Positions 16,555 through 25,188 of a stretch of 64,000 bases of DNA are shown here, piece by piece (positions within the stretch are counted from its first letter, which is position 1; the number at the start of each line of letters is the position of its first letter). The notes below the pieces were generated by a model. That model was given only the letters and a program-made list of their open reading frames with translations. It did no database searches and was not told the origin of the DNA. This DNA comes from Nocardia grenadensis NBRC 108939 (GTDB taxonomy: Bacteria > Actinomycetota > Actinomycetes > Mycobacteriales > Mycobacteriaceae): the NCBI RefSeq assembly GCF_001613445.1, contig NZ_BDCJ01000003.1, positions 186,001 to 250,000 of the forward strand. Reading direction: 5' to 3'. A program made the position numbers and the translations under genes.

Positions 16555-18531
16555 TCAAGCCGCCGGGCCGGCTCCCAAGGCTCGCCGCCACGCGGCGCCG
16601 CGCAGCAGGCGCAGGCCGTTGAGACCCACGATGATCGTGGAGCCCTCGTGTCCCGCCACGCCGAGCGGTAGTGGCAGGGTGCCCACCAGATCCCACACCA
16701 CCAGCACCGCGATGAAGGATGCGGCGATCACCAGATTGGCGATCACGATACGGCGGGCCCGCCGGGCCAGTGCCAGCACCGCGGGGACGGCGATGAGATC
16801 GTCGCGGACCACCACGGCATCGGCGGTCCGCAGGGTCAGATCCGAACCCGCGCCGCCCATGGCGATACCGGCGTGCGCGGCCGCGAGAGCGGGCGCGTCG
16901 TTGACCCCGTCACCCACCACGGTCACCGCGGCGCCGGTGGCCCGCAACTGCCGGACCGCGGTGACCTTGTCCGCGGGCAGCAACTCGGCCCGGATATCGG
17001 TGATCCCGACCCGGGTGGCCAGCCGCTCGGCGGCCACCCGGTTGTCACCGGTCAGCAGCACCGGGTTCGCCCCGGTCAGCTGCCGCGACGCCGTGACCGC
17101 GGCGGCGGCCTCCGGGCGCATTTCGTCGGCCAGGGCGAGGACGCCGATCGGCCGGTGGTCGTAGGTCACCACGACCACGGTGCAACCACGCGACTGCAGG
17201 GCCGCGGCCGCGGCCGCGGCGGTATCCGCGCCGGGAGCAGCCACCACCAGCGCCGCCGGCGAGCCGACCTCGACGTGGTGATCGCCGACGCGCGCGCTGA
17301 CGCCCCGGCCCGGTTCGGCGGCGAAATCGCCGACCGCGGGTACCTCGAGCCCGCGCGCACGAGCGGCCCGGACGATGGACGCGGCGAGCGGGTGTTCGCT
17401 GGGCCGTTCCACGGCTGCCGCGAGCCGCAGCACCGCGTCGGCGTCGAACGAATCGGTCGTGGACCGTATCTCGACCAGCTCCGGAACGCCGCGGGTCAAT
17501 GTTCCGGTCTTGTCGAACGCGAGCAGGTCGGTGGTACCGAGTCGTTCCATCACGACGGCGGATTTGACGAGAACTCCGTGCCGCCCGGCGGTCGCGACGG
17601 CGGCCAGCAGCGGGGGCATGGTCGCCAGCACCACCGCGCACGGGGAGGCCACGATCATGAAGGTCATGGCGCGCAGCAGCGCCGGCTGCAGCGACTCACC
17701 GAACAGCAGCGGCACCACGAAGATGGCCAGGGTGGCGGCCACCATGGCCACCGAGTAGCGCTGCTCGATCTTCTCGATGAACAGCTGGGTGCGGGCCTTG
17801 GTGTGGCTCGCCTGCTCGACCAGGGTGGCGATCCGGGCGACGACCGAATCCTGTGCGCGGCGGTCGACCCGGATCCACAGGGCGCCGGTGCCGTTGAGGG
17901 TGCCGGCGAAGACCTCGTCGCCGACGGATCTGTCCACCGGAAGCGGCTCTCCGGTGATGGTGGCCTGATCGACTTCGCTGCTGCCGGCCACCACGGTGGC
18001 GTCGGCGGCGATCCGTTCACCGGGGCGGACCACGACCGTATCGCCGATCTCGAGTGCGGCGACCGGGACCGTCTCCTCCTCGTCGTTCGCGGTGACCCGG
18101 GTCGCGGTATCCGGCGCCAGGTCCAGCAGACCGCGCACCGAATCCTCGGTCCGCGCGCTCGCGAAGGCCTCCAATGCGCCCGAGGTGGCGAAGATGACGA
18201 TCAGCAGCGCACCGTCCCCGACCTGGCCGATCGCCGCGGCACCCAGCGCGGCGGCCACCATCAGCAGATCCACGTCCAGCGTCCGCTTCCACAGCGCGCG
18301 CAGTCCGGCCGTGGCGGATCCCCACCCGCCCGCGGCGTAGCAGGCCAGGTACAGCGCCCACCACGACCAGGCCGGGCCGTCGGCCAGCTGCGTCGCGACT
18401 CCGGCCGCGAAGAGCACCACCGCTGTTGCCGCCCAACGGGTCTCGGGCAGTTCGAACATTTTCGTCCGGCGCACGGCCACGGCGGCGGGCACGCGCGTCG
18501 AATCGATGGGCGTACGCGTCGGAACGGCCAC
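16555..18531 (-). CDS. ctpJ: P1B-4-type heavy-metal efflux ATPase, CtpJ/CtpD-like
   Basis: Exports a divalent metal (Co/Ni class) across the cytoplasmic membrane using ATP. The 658-residue protein has an actuator TGEP motif (about 195), membrane metal motif ASPCAVVLA (about 300), phosphorylation motif DKTGTLT (about 345), HP dipeptide in SEHPLA, GDGVNDAP hinge, and a last membrane helix with HEGST. SPC together with HEGxT defines the P1B-4 subgroup. There is no N-terminal HMA domain, which also fits. The start GTG 18531 has GGAGG 6 bases upstream. It is divergent from nmtR across a 93-base gap holding a palindromic operator. In Mycobacterium tuberculosis the same pair, NmtR and CtpJ, is adjacent and NmtR represses the transporter gene; that arrangement is conserved here. 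Confidence 0.9.
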   Translation of the reverse strand: MAVPTRTPIDSTRVPAAVAVRRTKMFELPETRWAATAVVLFAAGVATQLADGPAWSWWALYLACYAAGGWGSATAGLRALWKRTLDVDLLMVAAALGAAAIGQVGDGALLIVIFATSGALEAFASARTEDSVRGLLDLAPDTATRVTANDEEETVPVAALEIGDTVVVRPGERIAADATVVAGSSEVDQATITGEPLPVDRSVGDEVFAGTLNGTGALWIRVDRRAQDSVVARIATLVEQASHTKARTQLFIEKIEQRYSVAMVAATLAIFVVPLLFGESLQPALLRAMTFMIVASPCAVVLATMPPLLAAVATAGRHGVLVKSAVVMERLGTTDLLAFDKTGTLTRGVPELVEIRSTTDSFDADAVLRLAAAVERPSEHPLAASIVRAARARGLEVPAVGDFAAEPGRGVSARVGDHHVEVGSPAALVVAAPGADTAAAAAAALQSRGCTVVVVTYDHRPIGVLALADEMRPEAAAAVTASRQLTGANPVLLTGDNRVAAERLATRVGITDIRAELLPADKVTAVRQLRATGAAVTVVGDGVNDAPALAAAHAGIAMGGAGSDLTLRTADAVVVRDDLIAVPAVLALARRARRIVIANLVIAASFIAVLVVWDLVGTLPLPLGVAGHEGSTIIVGLNGLRLLRGAAWRRALGAGPAA

Positions 18532-18581
18532 AGGTCACCTCCACGGCGGGAACGAACGATTCACCGACCATAACAGAACAC

Positions 18582-18597
18582 ATGAAGACGTCTTCAT
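18582..18597. promoter_or_regulatory. Probable NmtR operator between ctpJ and nmtR
   Basis: A perfect 16-base palindrome, ATGAAGACGTCTTCAT, sits in the short gap between the divergent ctpJ and nmtR genes. Its TGAA...TTCA arms resemble the core of ArsR/SmtB-family operators. Binding here could repress both genes until nickel or cobalt is bound. Assignment to NmtR is inferred from position. Confidence 0.6.
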
Positions 18598-18624
18598 TCA
18601 TGCTGGTTGATATGCTGTCTGCTT

Positions 18625-18987
18625 ATGGGACACGGGGTCGAAGGCCGGGACCGCCCGATCGCGCGATTGAACGGGGACGCGGCGGCCCGCGTCGCGACCA
18701 CTCTGCAGGCATTGGCCACGCCGAGCCGGTTGCTCATCCTCAGCGAACTACGCCAGGGCCCCCTACCGGTGACCGAGCTGGCGACGGCGGTCGGAATGGA
18801 GCAGTCGGCGGTATCGCACCAACTGCGACTACTGCGCAACCTCGGCCTGGTCACCGGCGCGCGCAGCGGGCGCAGCATCGTCTACAGCCTGTACGACAGT
18901 CATGTCGCCCAACTGCTCGACGAGGCGATCTACCACAGCGAACACCTCCGCCTGGGCCTCGCCGACCGCCCCGAAGCGGCAGGCTGA
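18625..18987 (+). CDS. nmtR: NmtR, ArsR/SmtB-family Ni/Co-sensing repressor
   Basis: A 120-residue winged-helix repressor that leaves DNA when it binds Ni(II) or Co(II). The N-terminus MGHGVEGR matches my memory of M. tuberculosis NmtR, where Gly2 and His3 are metal ligands; this fixes ATG 18625 as the start. The recognition-helix region is MEQSAVSHQLRLLRNLGL and the C-terminal helix DSHVAQLLDEAIYHSEH carries the Asp/His ligands of the alpha-5 site. It is divergent from ctpJ, its expected target, and probably autoregulated through the palindrome at 18582-18597. Confidence 0.93.
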   Translation: MGHGVEGRDRPIARLNGDAAARVATTLQALATPSRLLILSELRQGPLPVTELATAVGMEQSAVSHQLRLLRNLGLVTGARSGRSIVYSLYDSHVAQLLDEAIYHSEHLRLGLADRPEAAG

Positions 18988-19034
18988 GCCCGGCCGGAAC
19001 GGGGCGGCCCGGCACCGGCGGTGAGCGTGGGACC

Positions 19035-19385
19035 TCAATCGTGGTCCGGTATTCCGCGCACCCGGTGTGCGGCGGCGTTCAGCGTTTCGACCAGGAGACG
19101 GCGCACGTGACCACCTCGGGTGCGATAGAGCATGCGTCGGCCGTCCCGCCGCCGCACCACCAATCCGGCCAATTCGAGCTTGGCCAGATGCTGCGAGACC
19201 GCCGGCCGGGCCAGTGAAACCCGGGCGGCCAGCGAACCGACATCCAGTTCGTCGTCGCCACTCAGTAGCCACAGCAGCCGCAGCCGGGTGGGGTCGGACA
19301 GCATCCGCAGCGCCGTGGTTGCCGCGTCCACGAGATCCGGGGACGGGAGCTCGGACCAATGACTACTAGAATCGTGTGCGTACAC
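19035..19385 (-). CDS. ArsR/SmtB-family transcriptional regulator, KmtR-like
   Basis: A winged-helix regulator of about 116 residues: LRMLSDPTRLRLLWLL helix, LARPAVSQHLAKLELAGLV recognition region and wing RRRDGRRMLYRTR. The C-terminal helix HVRRLLVETLNAAAHRVRGIPDHD ends in a His/Asp-rich tail similar in layout to the nickel/cobalt sensor KmtR, so metal sensing is likely but the ligand set cannot be proved by eye. The start is uncertain: GTG 19385 gives the compact family length, while GTG 19391 or 19436 would lengthen it, and 19436 would overlap the divergent exporter start. The gene is divergent from the His-tailed MFS exporter at 19430, which it probably controls, and converges on nmtR. 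Confidence 0.8.
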   Translation of the reverse strand: MYAHDSSSHWSELPSPDLVDAATTALRMLSDPTRLRLLWLLSGDDELDVGSLAARVSLARPAVSQHLAKLELAGLVVRRRDGRRMLYRTRGGHVRRLLVETLNAAAHRVRGIPDHD

Positions 19386-19429
19386 GAGCACGTATTCTGC
19401 CTGCTCGGCACGGATCGAGGAGTCGAGGG

Positions 19430-20767
19430 TTGTCACTGTTCGCCCATCGCGCCTACCGGCGCCTGTTCGCGGCGCAGGTGTCGGCCCTGTGTGGTACCGG
19501 TCTGGCCACCGTGGCGCTGGGGCTACTCGCCTATCAGCTCGCCGGAAAGGACGCGGGCCTGGTCCTCGGCACCGCCCTGACGATCAAGATGGCCGTGTAT
19601 GTCACCGTCGCGCCCGTCGCGGCGGCCTACGCCGATCGACTGCCGCGCCGAGGCCTGTTGGTGACGCTGGACCTGGTGCGCGTCGCGGCGGCGCTGAGTC
19701 TGCCCTTCGTGCACGAGGTGTGGCAGGTCTATCTGTCGATCGCGGTGCTGCAGACCGCGTCGGCCGTGTTCACCCCGGCCTTCCAGGCCACACTGCCCGA
19801 TATCCTGCCCGACGAACACGACTACACCCGGGCATTGTCCGCATCACAACTCGCCGCGACGATGGAGAGCCTGCTCAGCCCGTTGCTGGCGGCGCTGTTG
19901 CTCACCGTGCTGGATTTCCACCGGCTGTTCGCCGGCACCGCCCTGGGCTTTCTCGTCTCCGCGATACTGGTCGCGGGTACGGCGATCCCGGATCCCGTCC
20001 GCCGCGCGGCGACCGGGATATGGCACCGGACCGCCGCCGGTATGCGGATCTTCGCCGCCACCCCCCGGCTGCGCGGACTGCTCGGGGTGAACCTCGTGGT
20101 GGCGGCGGTGGGATCGGTCGTGATGGTCAATACCGTCAACTACGTCCGCGATGTTCTGGGTGGTTCGCCCGCCGAGGTCGCGGTACTGCTGGCGGCCAAC
20201 GGGTTCGGCACGATGCTCGCGGCCCTGGTACTGCCCCGGGTGCTGGACCGGGTCGGAGAACGCTCGATCGTGCTCGCCGGGGCGGGGACCCTCGTTCTCG
20301 GCATCGTAATGGCGATCACGATGGCGCTGTCCGGATCCGAAAGCCGGCCCGCCGCCCTCGCGGTGTGGGCACTCATCGGCGCCGGAACCGGACTGGCGAT
20401 CACTCCCGCCGGGCGGGTACTCCGGCGCTCGGCGCATCCGTTGGACCGCCCACCCCTCTTCGCGGCCCAGTTCTCGCTCTCGCATCTGTGCTGGCTGATC
20501 ACCTACCCGCTGGCAGGCTTGCTCGCCACCTCGACGGGGTTCGCCACCACCTGGATCGTGCTGGCCCTCGTCGCCGGAGCCGGTCTGGTCGCGGCGCTGC
20601 GGTGCTGGCCCCGGCACGATCCCGCCGCGCTCGGCCACGTCCACGACGGCCGGACCGATCCCGGGCATATCCACGACGCGGTACCGGTGGGCGCGAACAG
20701 CTACCGGCACATCCACACCTTCGTCATCGACGACGATCACCGGCGGTGGCCCACACCGGTCGGCTGA
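19430..20767 (+). CDS. MFS exporter with histidine-rich C-terminus, probable nickel efflux
   Basis: A 445-residue major facilitator protein starting LFAHRAYRRLFAAQVSALCG, with about twelve membrane segments and the YADRLPRRGLL loop of motif A. The cytoplasmic tail is histidine-rich: HVHDG, then GHIHDA, YRHIHTF and DDDHRRW, at least eight His in the last 45 residues. NreB-type nickel resistance exporters share this MFS plus His-tail design, and the adjacent divergent ArsR-family gene supports metal-regulated efflux. Start TTG 19430 is chosen from the GGAG upstream and the family N-terminus; ATG 19376 is the longer alternative. The 3' end overlaps the convergent DUF6390 gene by 31 bases. Confidence 0.78.
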   Translation: MSLFAHRAYRRLFAAQVSALCGTGLATVALGLLAYQLAGKDAGLVLGTALTIKMAVYVTVAPVAAAYADRLPRRGLLVTLDLVRVAAALSLPFVHEVWQVYLSIAVLQTASAVFTPAFQATLPDILPDEHDYTRALSASQLAATMESLLSPLLAALLLTVLDFHRLFAGTALGFLVSAILVAGTAIPDPVRRAATGIWHRTAAGMRIFAATPRLRGLLGVNLVVAAVGSVVMVNTVNYVRDVLGGSPAEVAVLLAANGFGTMLAALVLPRVLDRVGERSIVLAGAGTLVLGIVMAITMALSGSESRPAALAVWALIGAGTGLAITPAGRVLRRSAHPLDRPPLFAAQFSLSHLCWLITYPLAGLLATSTGFATTWIVLALVAGAGLVAALRCWPRHDPAALGHVHDGRTDPGHIHDAVPVGANSYRHIHTFVIDDDHRRWPTPVG

Positions 20768-21513
20768 TATGCCAATCGCCGGTTGGTGACCCGCAGCTGC
20801 CGAGCGGTCGTCACGGCCAGCGTGCGCACCTGTACCGGAGTCAGCGGGCCGCACAGCCGGTCCCAGTGCAGGGCGACCAGCTGCCCCGGCGAGGCGTCGG
20901 GCACGGCGGAGTACCCGTCCTCCCATACGGGTACCGTCAGCGCCGTGGGCGCGCCCAACCGCAACCGGCCCGCCTCGAAGCGCAACCGGCGACGCCGCAC
21001 CGTCAGTTCCTCCCCGTGTCTGGCCGTCACGGTGGCCCAGCTGATCCGGCAGCAGTCCAATACCCGGATCGGTTGTCCCCCGCCGCGACCGAGCAGCCGG
21101 GTCCAGGGGTAGATACCGAACACGTGGAAGCAGTGATTGGCCGCCGCCTCACCGGCCAGCGACTCCGCGGCGAGGTACTGCCAATAGTGCCCCGCGGCCG
21201 GGCCGATCACGGCGAGCAGTTCGGTGACGAAGGCGTCCGGATCCAGCCCCGCGCCGACGCCGCCGCCGATCCAGTACGACTCGACTAGCCGGTGGTCCAG
21301 CGGATCGGCGATACCCGTCATCCGCGACATCACCCGCAGGTAGGGCCAGGCCCCGGTGAAATGACGCGCGGCGGCCCGCACCCGCTCCGGGGTGCCGCCG
21401 CGCAGGGCCGAGGTCTCGGTCGGGCCGCAGTAGCCGAGCAGGTTGGGCGCGTAGGCGTAGCGGGCGAACATCTCGGTTCCCCGGGCGGTGCGGGTATCGG
21501 CGGGCGAGTTCAC
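20737..21513 (-). CDS. DUF6390-family protein, last gene of the hydrogenase operon
   Basis: A 258-residue soluble protein of unknown function, recognised as DUF6390-like from MFARYAYAPNLLGYCGP near the start and SYWIGGGVGA in the middle. It also has NHCFHVFGIYPWTRLLG and PIRVLDCCRISWATV. His and Cys residues in these two patches could bind metal, but this is speculation. GTG 21513 overlaps the NiCoT permease stop as GTGA, implying translational coupling; ATG 21471 is an alternative. Being the last gene of the Ni-import/hydrogenase operon suggests a role in hydrogenase assembly or nickel handling. Confidence 0.7.
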   Translation of the reverse strand: MNSPADTRTARGTEMFARYAYAPNLLGYCGPTETSALRGGTPERVRAAARHFTGAWPYLRVMSRMTGIADPLDHRLVESYWIGGGVGAGLDPDAFVTELLAVIGPAAGHYWQYLAAESLAGEAAANHCFHVFGIYPWTRLLGRGGGQPIRVLDCCRISWATVTARHGEELTVRRRRLRFEAGRLRLGAPTALTVPVWEDGYSAVPDASPGQLVALHWDRLCGPLTPVQVRTLAVTTARQLRVTNRRLAYQPTGVGHRR

Positions 21514-22613
21514 GGGTCCACCGGTACTTCGCGCCGCCACCGCCGCTCGACGTCACCGAATCGCCAGACGGCCGCGGCGGCGGCCCAGGTCAGGACGAAG
21601 AGACCGACGATGATGAACCCCATCGCGCCGAGATCGAGCGCACCGATCCAGGCGAGTGGGCCGGTGGTGAGGTCGAGCTTCTCGGTCAGGATGGAAATGA
21701 TCTCCTGCGCCCCGATCAACAGGGCCACCGCGACCGACAGACCGGTGACCACGAAGTTGTAGTAGATCTTGCGGACCGGGCCCGCGAATGCCCAGCCGTA
21801 GGCGAAGTTCATGAACGTGCCATCCATGGCGTCGAACAGCGACATACCCGCCGAGAACAACACGGGCAGTACGAGAATCGCGTACCAGGGCAGATCGGTG
21901 GCCGCCGCGCCACCGGCGATCACGAGCAGACCCACCTCGGTGACGGTGTCGAATCCGAGTCCGAACAGCAAGCCGACCGGATACATCTGCCAGGGCCGGC
22001 GGACCGCGCGCATCAGCGGACCGAATACGCGGTTCAGCGCGCCGCGGTCATCGAGCCGGCGTTCGAGTTCGGCTTCGTCGTACACCCCGCTCCGCATACC
22101 GCGGAACACCCGCCAGATTCCGATCAGCGATATCAGGTTCAGCAACCCGATCAGGATGAGGAAGGTACCCGAGACACCGGTGCCGAAGACGCCGGTCCAC
22201 CGCTGCAACCGCGAATTGTCGTCCTGCAGATCGACCGCGAGCGCCTTCACCCCCGCCGCCAACAGGGCGACCAGCACGAACACGATGGTGGAATGCCCGA
22301 GGGAGAACCAGAAACCGACCGACAGCGGTTTCTGGTTCTCGGCCACCAGTTTGCGAGTCGTATTGTCGATCGCAGCGATATGGTCGGCGTCGAACGCGTG
22401 CCGCATCCCCAGTGTGTAGGCGGTGATCCCGAGCCCGGCACCGAAGACGGCGCCGTCCACGAGATAGCCGCCCGGAACCACCAGGAACAGCAGTGTCGCG
22501 AAGCCGATGAGGTGTAGCGCGACGATCGTGAGGGTCATCCCGGCCACGCTGCGGCGCTGCGCGGGATCCAGATCCGACCAGCCCGCTCGCAGGGCCGCCA
22601 CCGATTTCCGCAC
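21510..22613 (-). CDS. NiCoT-family nickel/cobalt permease (HoxN/NixA type)
   Basis: High-affinity import of Ni(II), possibly Co(II), across the cytoplasmic membrane. The 367-residue protein has about eight membrane segments and the family signatures HAFDADHIAAIDNTTR in helix II, FSLGHSTIV in helix III, LGFDTVTE in helix V and LFDAMDGTFM in helix VI. The start is GTG 22613. It lies 51 bases after hypE and overlaps the DUF6390 gene by four bases, within the hydrogenase operon, which argues that its main job is supplying Ni to the [NiFe] enzyme. Ni versus Co preference cannot be read from sequence. Confidence 0.93.
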   Translation of the reverse strand: MRKSVAALRAGWSDLDPAQRRSVAGMTLTIVALHLIGFATLLFLVVPGGYLVDGAVFGAGLGITAYTLGMRHAFDADHIAAIDNTTRKLVAENQKPLSVGFWFSLGHSTIVFVLVALLAAGVKALAVDLQDDNSRLQRWTGVFGTGVSGTFLILIGLLNLISLIGIWRVFRGMRSGVYDEAELERRLDDRGALNRVFGPLMRAVRRPWQMYPVGLLFGLGFDTVTEVGLLVIAGGAAATDLPWYAILVLPVLFSAGMSLFDAMDGTFMNFAYGWAFAGPVRKIYYNFVVTGLSVAVALLIGAQEIISILTEKLDLTTGPLAWIGALDLGAMGFIIVGLFVLTWAAAAAVWRFGDVERRWRREVPVDP

Positions 22614-22664
22614 CGTCGGTGTACCTCGTTCCTTCCGGGCGGCGGCCCCAGCGGACGCGCCGCA

Positions 22665-23744
22665 TCAACAGATCCGCGGCAACTGCTCACCGGCGGGCAG
22701 ATCGACCACCCGCGTACCGCCGAGCGCGGTGCGCGCCACCATCATGCCCGGATGCTCCTCGACACAGCGGCCGATCACCGCCGCGTGGGCCCCGAGCGGA
22801 TGGGCGCGCATCGCCGCCAGCACCCGCTCCGCGTCGGCGGGCGGTACGAAGGCGACCAGTTTGCCCTCGTTGGCGACATACATCGGGTCCAGGCCGAGCA
22901 GCCCGCACGCGTCCCGGACCGCTGCCGGTACCGGCAGCGCGGTCTCGTCCAGCGCGATACCCGTGCCGGCGGCACGGGCGATCTCGTTCAGCGTGGCGGC
23001 CACCCCGCCGCGGGTCGGGTCGCGCAGTACGTGCAGGTCGGCACCCGTTTCCAGCATGGCTGCCACCAGGCCGCCCAGCGGCGCGGTATCGCTGAGCACC
23101 GCCGTCCCGAACTCCAGGCCCTCGCGGCAACTCATCACCGCGATACCATGCACCCCGATCTCACCGCTGACCACGACGATATCGCCGGGGGCCGCGCGCT
23201 CGGGCCGGATATCGACGCCGTCGGCGAGCACACCGATACCGGCGGTGTTGATGAAGATGCCGTCACCGTGCCCGGTGTCCACGACCTTGGTATCGCCGGT
23301 CACCAGCGAGACACCGGCCGCCGATGCCGCGGTGCCGAGCGCCTCGGCCACCTGGGCGATCTCGGACAGCGCGGTGCCCTCTTCGAGAATGAACGCGGTG
23401 GACAGGGCCAGGGGCCGCGCACCGGCCATGGCCAGATCGTTGACGGTGCCGTTCACCGCGAGCTCGCCGATCGAACCGCCCGGGAACACCAGCGGTTTCA
23501 CGACGAAGGAATCGGTGGAGAAGGCCAGGCGGGTGCCGTCGACCGTGACGACCGCGGAATCTCCCAGACCGGTGTCGGCGGCGGCCCCGAAGGCCGGAAG
23601 GAACAGGTGCTCGATCAGCTCCCCCGACATGGCCCCGCCCCCGCCGTGGCCCATCACAATATTCGGTGCGTCGCGCAGCGGCATCGGGCAGACCCACGCG
23701 TCGGCATCGATCGTCACCGTCGGGGTCATCGGATCCTCACGCAT
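22665..23744 (-). CDS. hypE: HypE, carbamoyl-dehydratase for hydrogenase cyanide ligands
   Basis: Converts a carbamoyl group on its C-terminal cysteine, delivered by HypF, to a thiocyanate that becomes the CN ligand of the active-site iron. The 359-residue protein has the PurM/AIRS fold with [14 protein letters not shown] near the N-terminus, [19 protein letters not shown], and the required C-terminal end PRIC. ATG 23744 overlaps the hypD stop by 8 bases; ATG 23729 is a shorter alternative. It is part of the hypC-hypD-hypE block. Confidence 0.96.
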   Translation of the reverse strand: MREDPMTPTVTIDADAWVCPMPLRDAPNIVMGHGGGGAMSGELIEHLFLPAFGAAADTGLGDSAVVTVDGTRLAFSTDSFVVKPLVFPGGSIGELAVNGTVNDLAMAGARPLALSTAFILEEGTALSEIAQVAEALGTAASAAGVSLVTGDTKVVDTGHGDGIFINTAGIGVLADGVDIRPERAAPGDIVVVSGEIGVHGIAVMSCREGLEFGTAVLSDTAPLGGLVAAMLETGADLHVLRDPTRGGVAATLNEIARAAGTGIALDETALPVPAAVRDACGLLGLDPMYVANEGKLVAFVPPADAERVLAAMRAHPLGAHAAVIGRCVEEHPGMMVARTALGGTRVVDLPAGEQLPRIC

Positions 23745-24849
23745 GGGCCACCTCCGCGGGCTGGTCCAGTCGGCGGTACAGGTAGTAGGCGGCGCACGCG
23801 CCCTCGGAGGAGACCATGGTGGCGCCCAGCGGGTTGCGCGGTGTGCACTGGGTGCCGAACGCGGCGCATTCGTTGGGTTTGATCAGACCCTGCAGGACCT
23901 CGCCGGATCGACAGATCGCCGATTCGGCCGCATGCAGTTCGCCCACCGCGAACCGGTATTCGGCGTCGTAATCGCGGTAGCGCGCCGACAGCCGCCACCC
24001 GCTGTCCGGAATCACGCCGATCCCCCGCCAGGCCCGGTCGGTGACCTCGAAGACATCGTCGAGCATGGCCTTGGCCGCCGGATTCCCCGCCGCCGAGACC
24101 GCGCGCGGATAAGCGTTCTCCACTTCGTGCCGGCCCGCCTCGAGTTGCGCCACCGTGCGGCGGATGCCCTCGAGGATATCCAGCGGTTCGAACCCGGTGA
24201 CCACCATGGGAGCCCGGTACCGCTGGGCCAGCGGCGGATACTCCTCGGTACCCATCACCGTGCACACGTGCCCGGCCAGCAGGAACGCCTGGACCCGGCA
24301 CTGCGGCGATTCCATGATGGCGGCGATCGCCGGCGGCACCAGCACATGCGATACCAGCAGCGAGAAGTTCTCGATACCGAGGCGCCGGGCCTGGTAGACG
24401 GTCATCGCGTTGGCCGGGGCGGTGGTCTCGAAACCGATTCCGAAGAAGACCACCTGCCGGTCCGGGTTCGCTTTGGCCAGCTCCAGGGCGTCCAGCGGCG
24501 AGTAGACCACCCGGACGTCCCCGCCTTCGCTCTTGACGTGGAAGAGATCCTTCTCGCTGCCCGGGACCCGCAACATATCGCCGAAGGAGCAGAAGATCAC
24601 CCCGGGCCGGGCGGCGATCTCGAGGGCCTTGTCGATGACCTCCAGCGGGGTGACGCATACCGGGCAGCCCGGGCCGTGGATCATCTCGATCCGGTCCGGC
24701 AGCAATTGGTCGATTCCGTGCCGGATGATCGAATGTGTCTGCCCACCACATACTTCCATGATCGCCCATCGGCGGTCGGTGGTGGCGCGGATCCGGTCGA
24801 GAAGTTTCTTCGCCAAGTGCGGATCACTGAATTCGTCGAGATACTTCAC
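23737..24849 (-). CDS. hypD: HypD, iron-ligand assembly scaffold protein
   Basis: With HypC, carries the Fe(CN)2CO group before transfer to the hydrogenase large subunit. The 370-residue protein shows [10 protein letters not shown] (about 33-42), [10 protein letters not shown] (about 59-68), the [10 protein letters not shown] segment (about 137) and the C-terminal cysteines that bind a [4Fe-4S] cluster, including [17 protein letters not shown]. The start is GTG 24849, overlapping the hypC stop as GTGA; the N-terminus MKYLDEF fits the family. Confidence 0.96.
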   Translation of the reverse strand: MKYLDEFSDPHLAKKLLDRIRATTDRRWAIMEVCGGQTHSIIRHGIDQLLPDRIEMIHGPGCPVCVTPLEVIDKALEIAARPGVIFCSFGDMLRVPGSEKDLFHVKSEGGDVRVVYSPLDALELAKANPDRQVVFFGIGFETTAPANAMTVYQARRLGIENFSLLVSHVLVPPAIAAIMESPQCRVQAFLLAGHVCTVMGTEEYPPLAQRYRAPMVVTGFEPLDILEGIRRTVAQLEAGRHEVENAYPRAVSAAGNPAAKAMLDDVFEVTDRAWRGIGVIPDSGWRLSARYRDYDAEYRFAVGELHAAESAICRSGEVLQGLIKPNECAAFGTQCTPRNPLGATMVSSEGACAAYYLYRRLDQPAEVAHA

Positions 24850-25169
24850 GGCTCCTCCTCGGGGTCGCGCTGCCGCGGCGCTTCCGGGTTTTCCACTCCC
24901 GCCTGCGCGGCCGCGACGGCGAAACCGTCGGCGAACTCCTCGTTCAGCACACCGAGGTGTTCGAATTCGGCCAGGGTCCGCAGCGCCGATTCCTCGTCCA
25001 GCCGGTTGATGGCGAACCCCACATGCACGACGACGTAGTCGCCGATCGCGACATCAGGGATGTATTGCAGGCATACGTCCTTGTGCACGCCGCCGAAATC
25101 GACGACCGACATGAGCGTGCCGTCGCGCTCCTCGAGGCTGAGTACCTTTCCGGGAACTGCCAGGCACAT
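24846..25169 (-). CDS. hypC: HypC/HybG/HupF-family hydrogenase chaperone (copy 1)
   Basis: Small chaperone that binds HypD and the large-subunit precursor through Cys2. The 107-residue protein begins [12 protein letters not shown], the HypC signature, which fixes ATG 25169. [17 protein letters not shown] and [18 protein letters not shown] match the OB-fold core. The C-terminal 25 residues, rich in Pro, Glu and Arg, extend past the usual 80-95 residues. It lies between hypF (19-base gap) and hypD (GTGA overlap). A second, diverged HypC is encoded at 27456-27698. Confidence 0.95.
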   Translation of the reverse strand: MCLAVPGKVLSLEERDGTLMSVVDFGGVHKDVCLQYIPDVAIGDYVVVHVGFAINRLDEESALRTLAEFEHLGVLNEEFADGFAVAAAQAGVENPEAPRQRDPEEEP

Positions 25170-25188
25170 GATCGTCCTCCTTCTCCAC

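Noticed and set aside
17166..18573. Plus-strand frame antisense to the P-type ATPase
   Set aside because: The product is shadow-like (Arg, Gly, His), whereas the minus strand has all P1B ATPase motifs.
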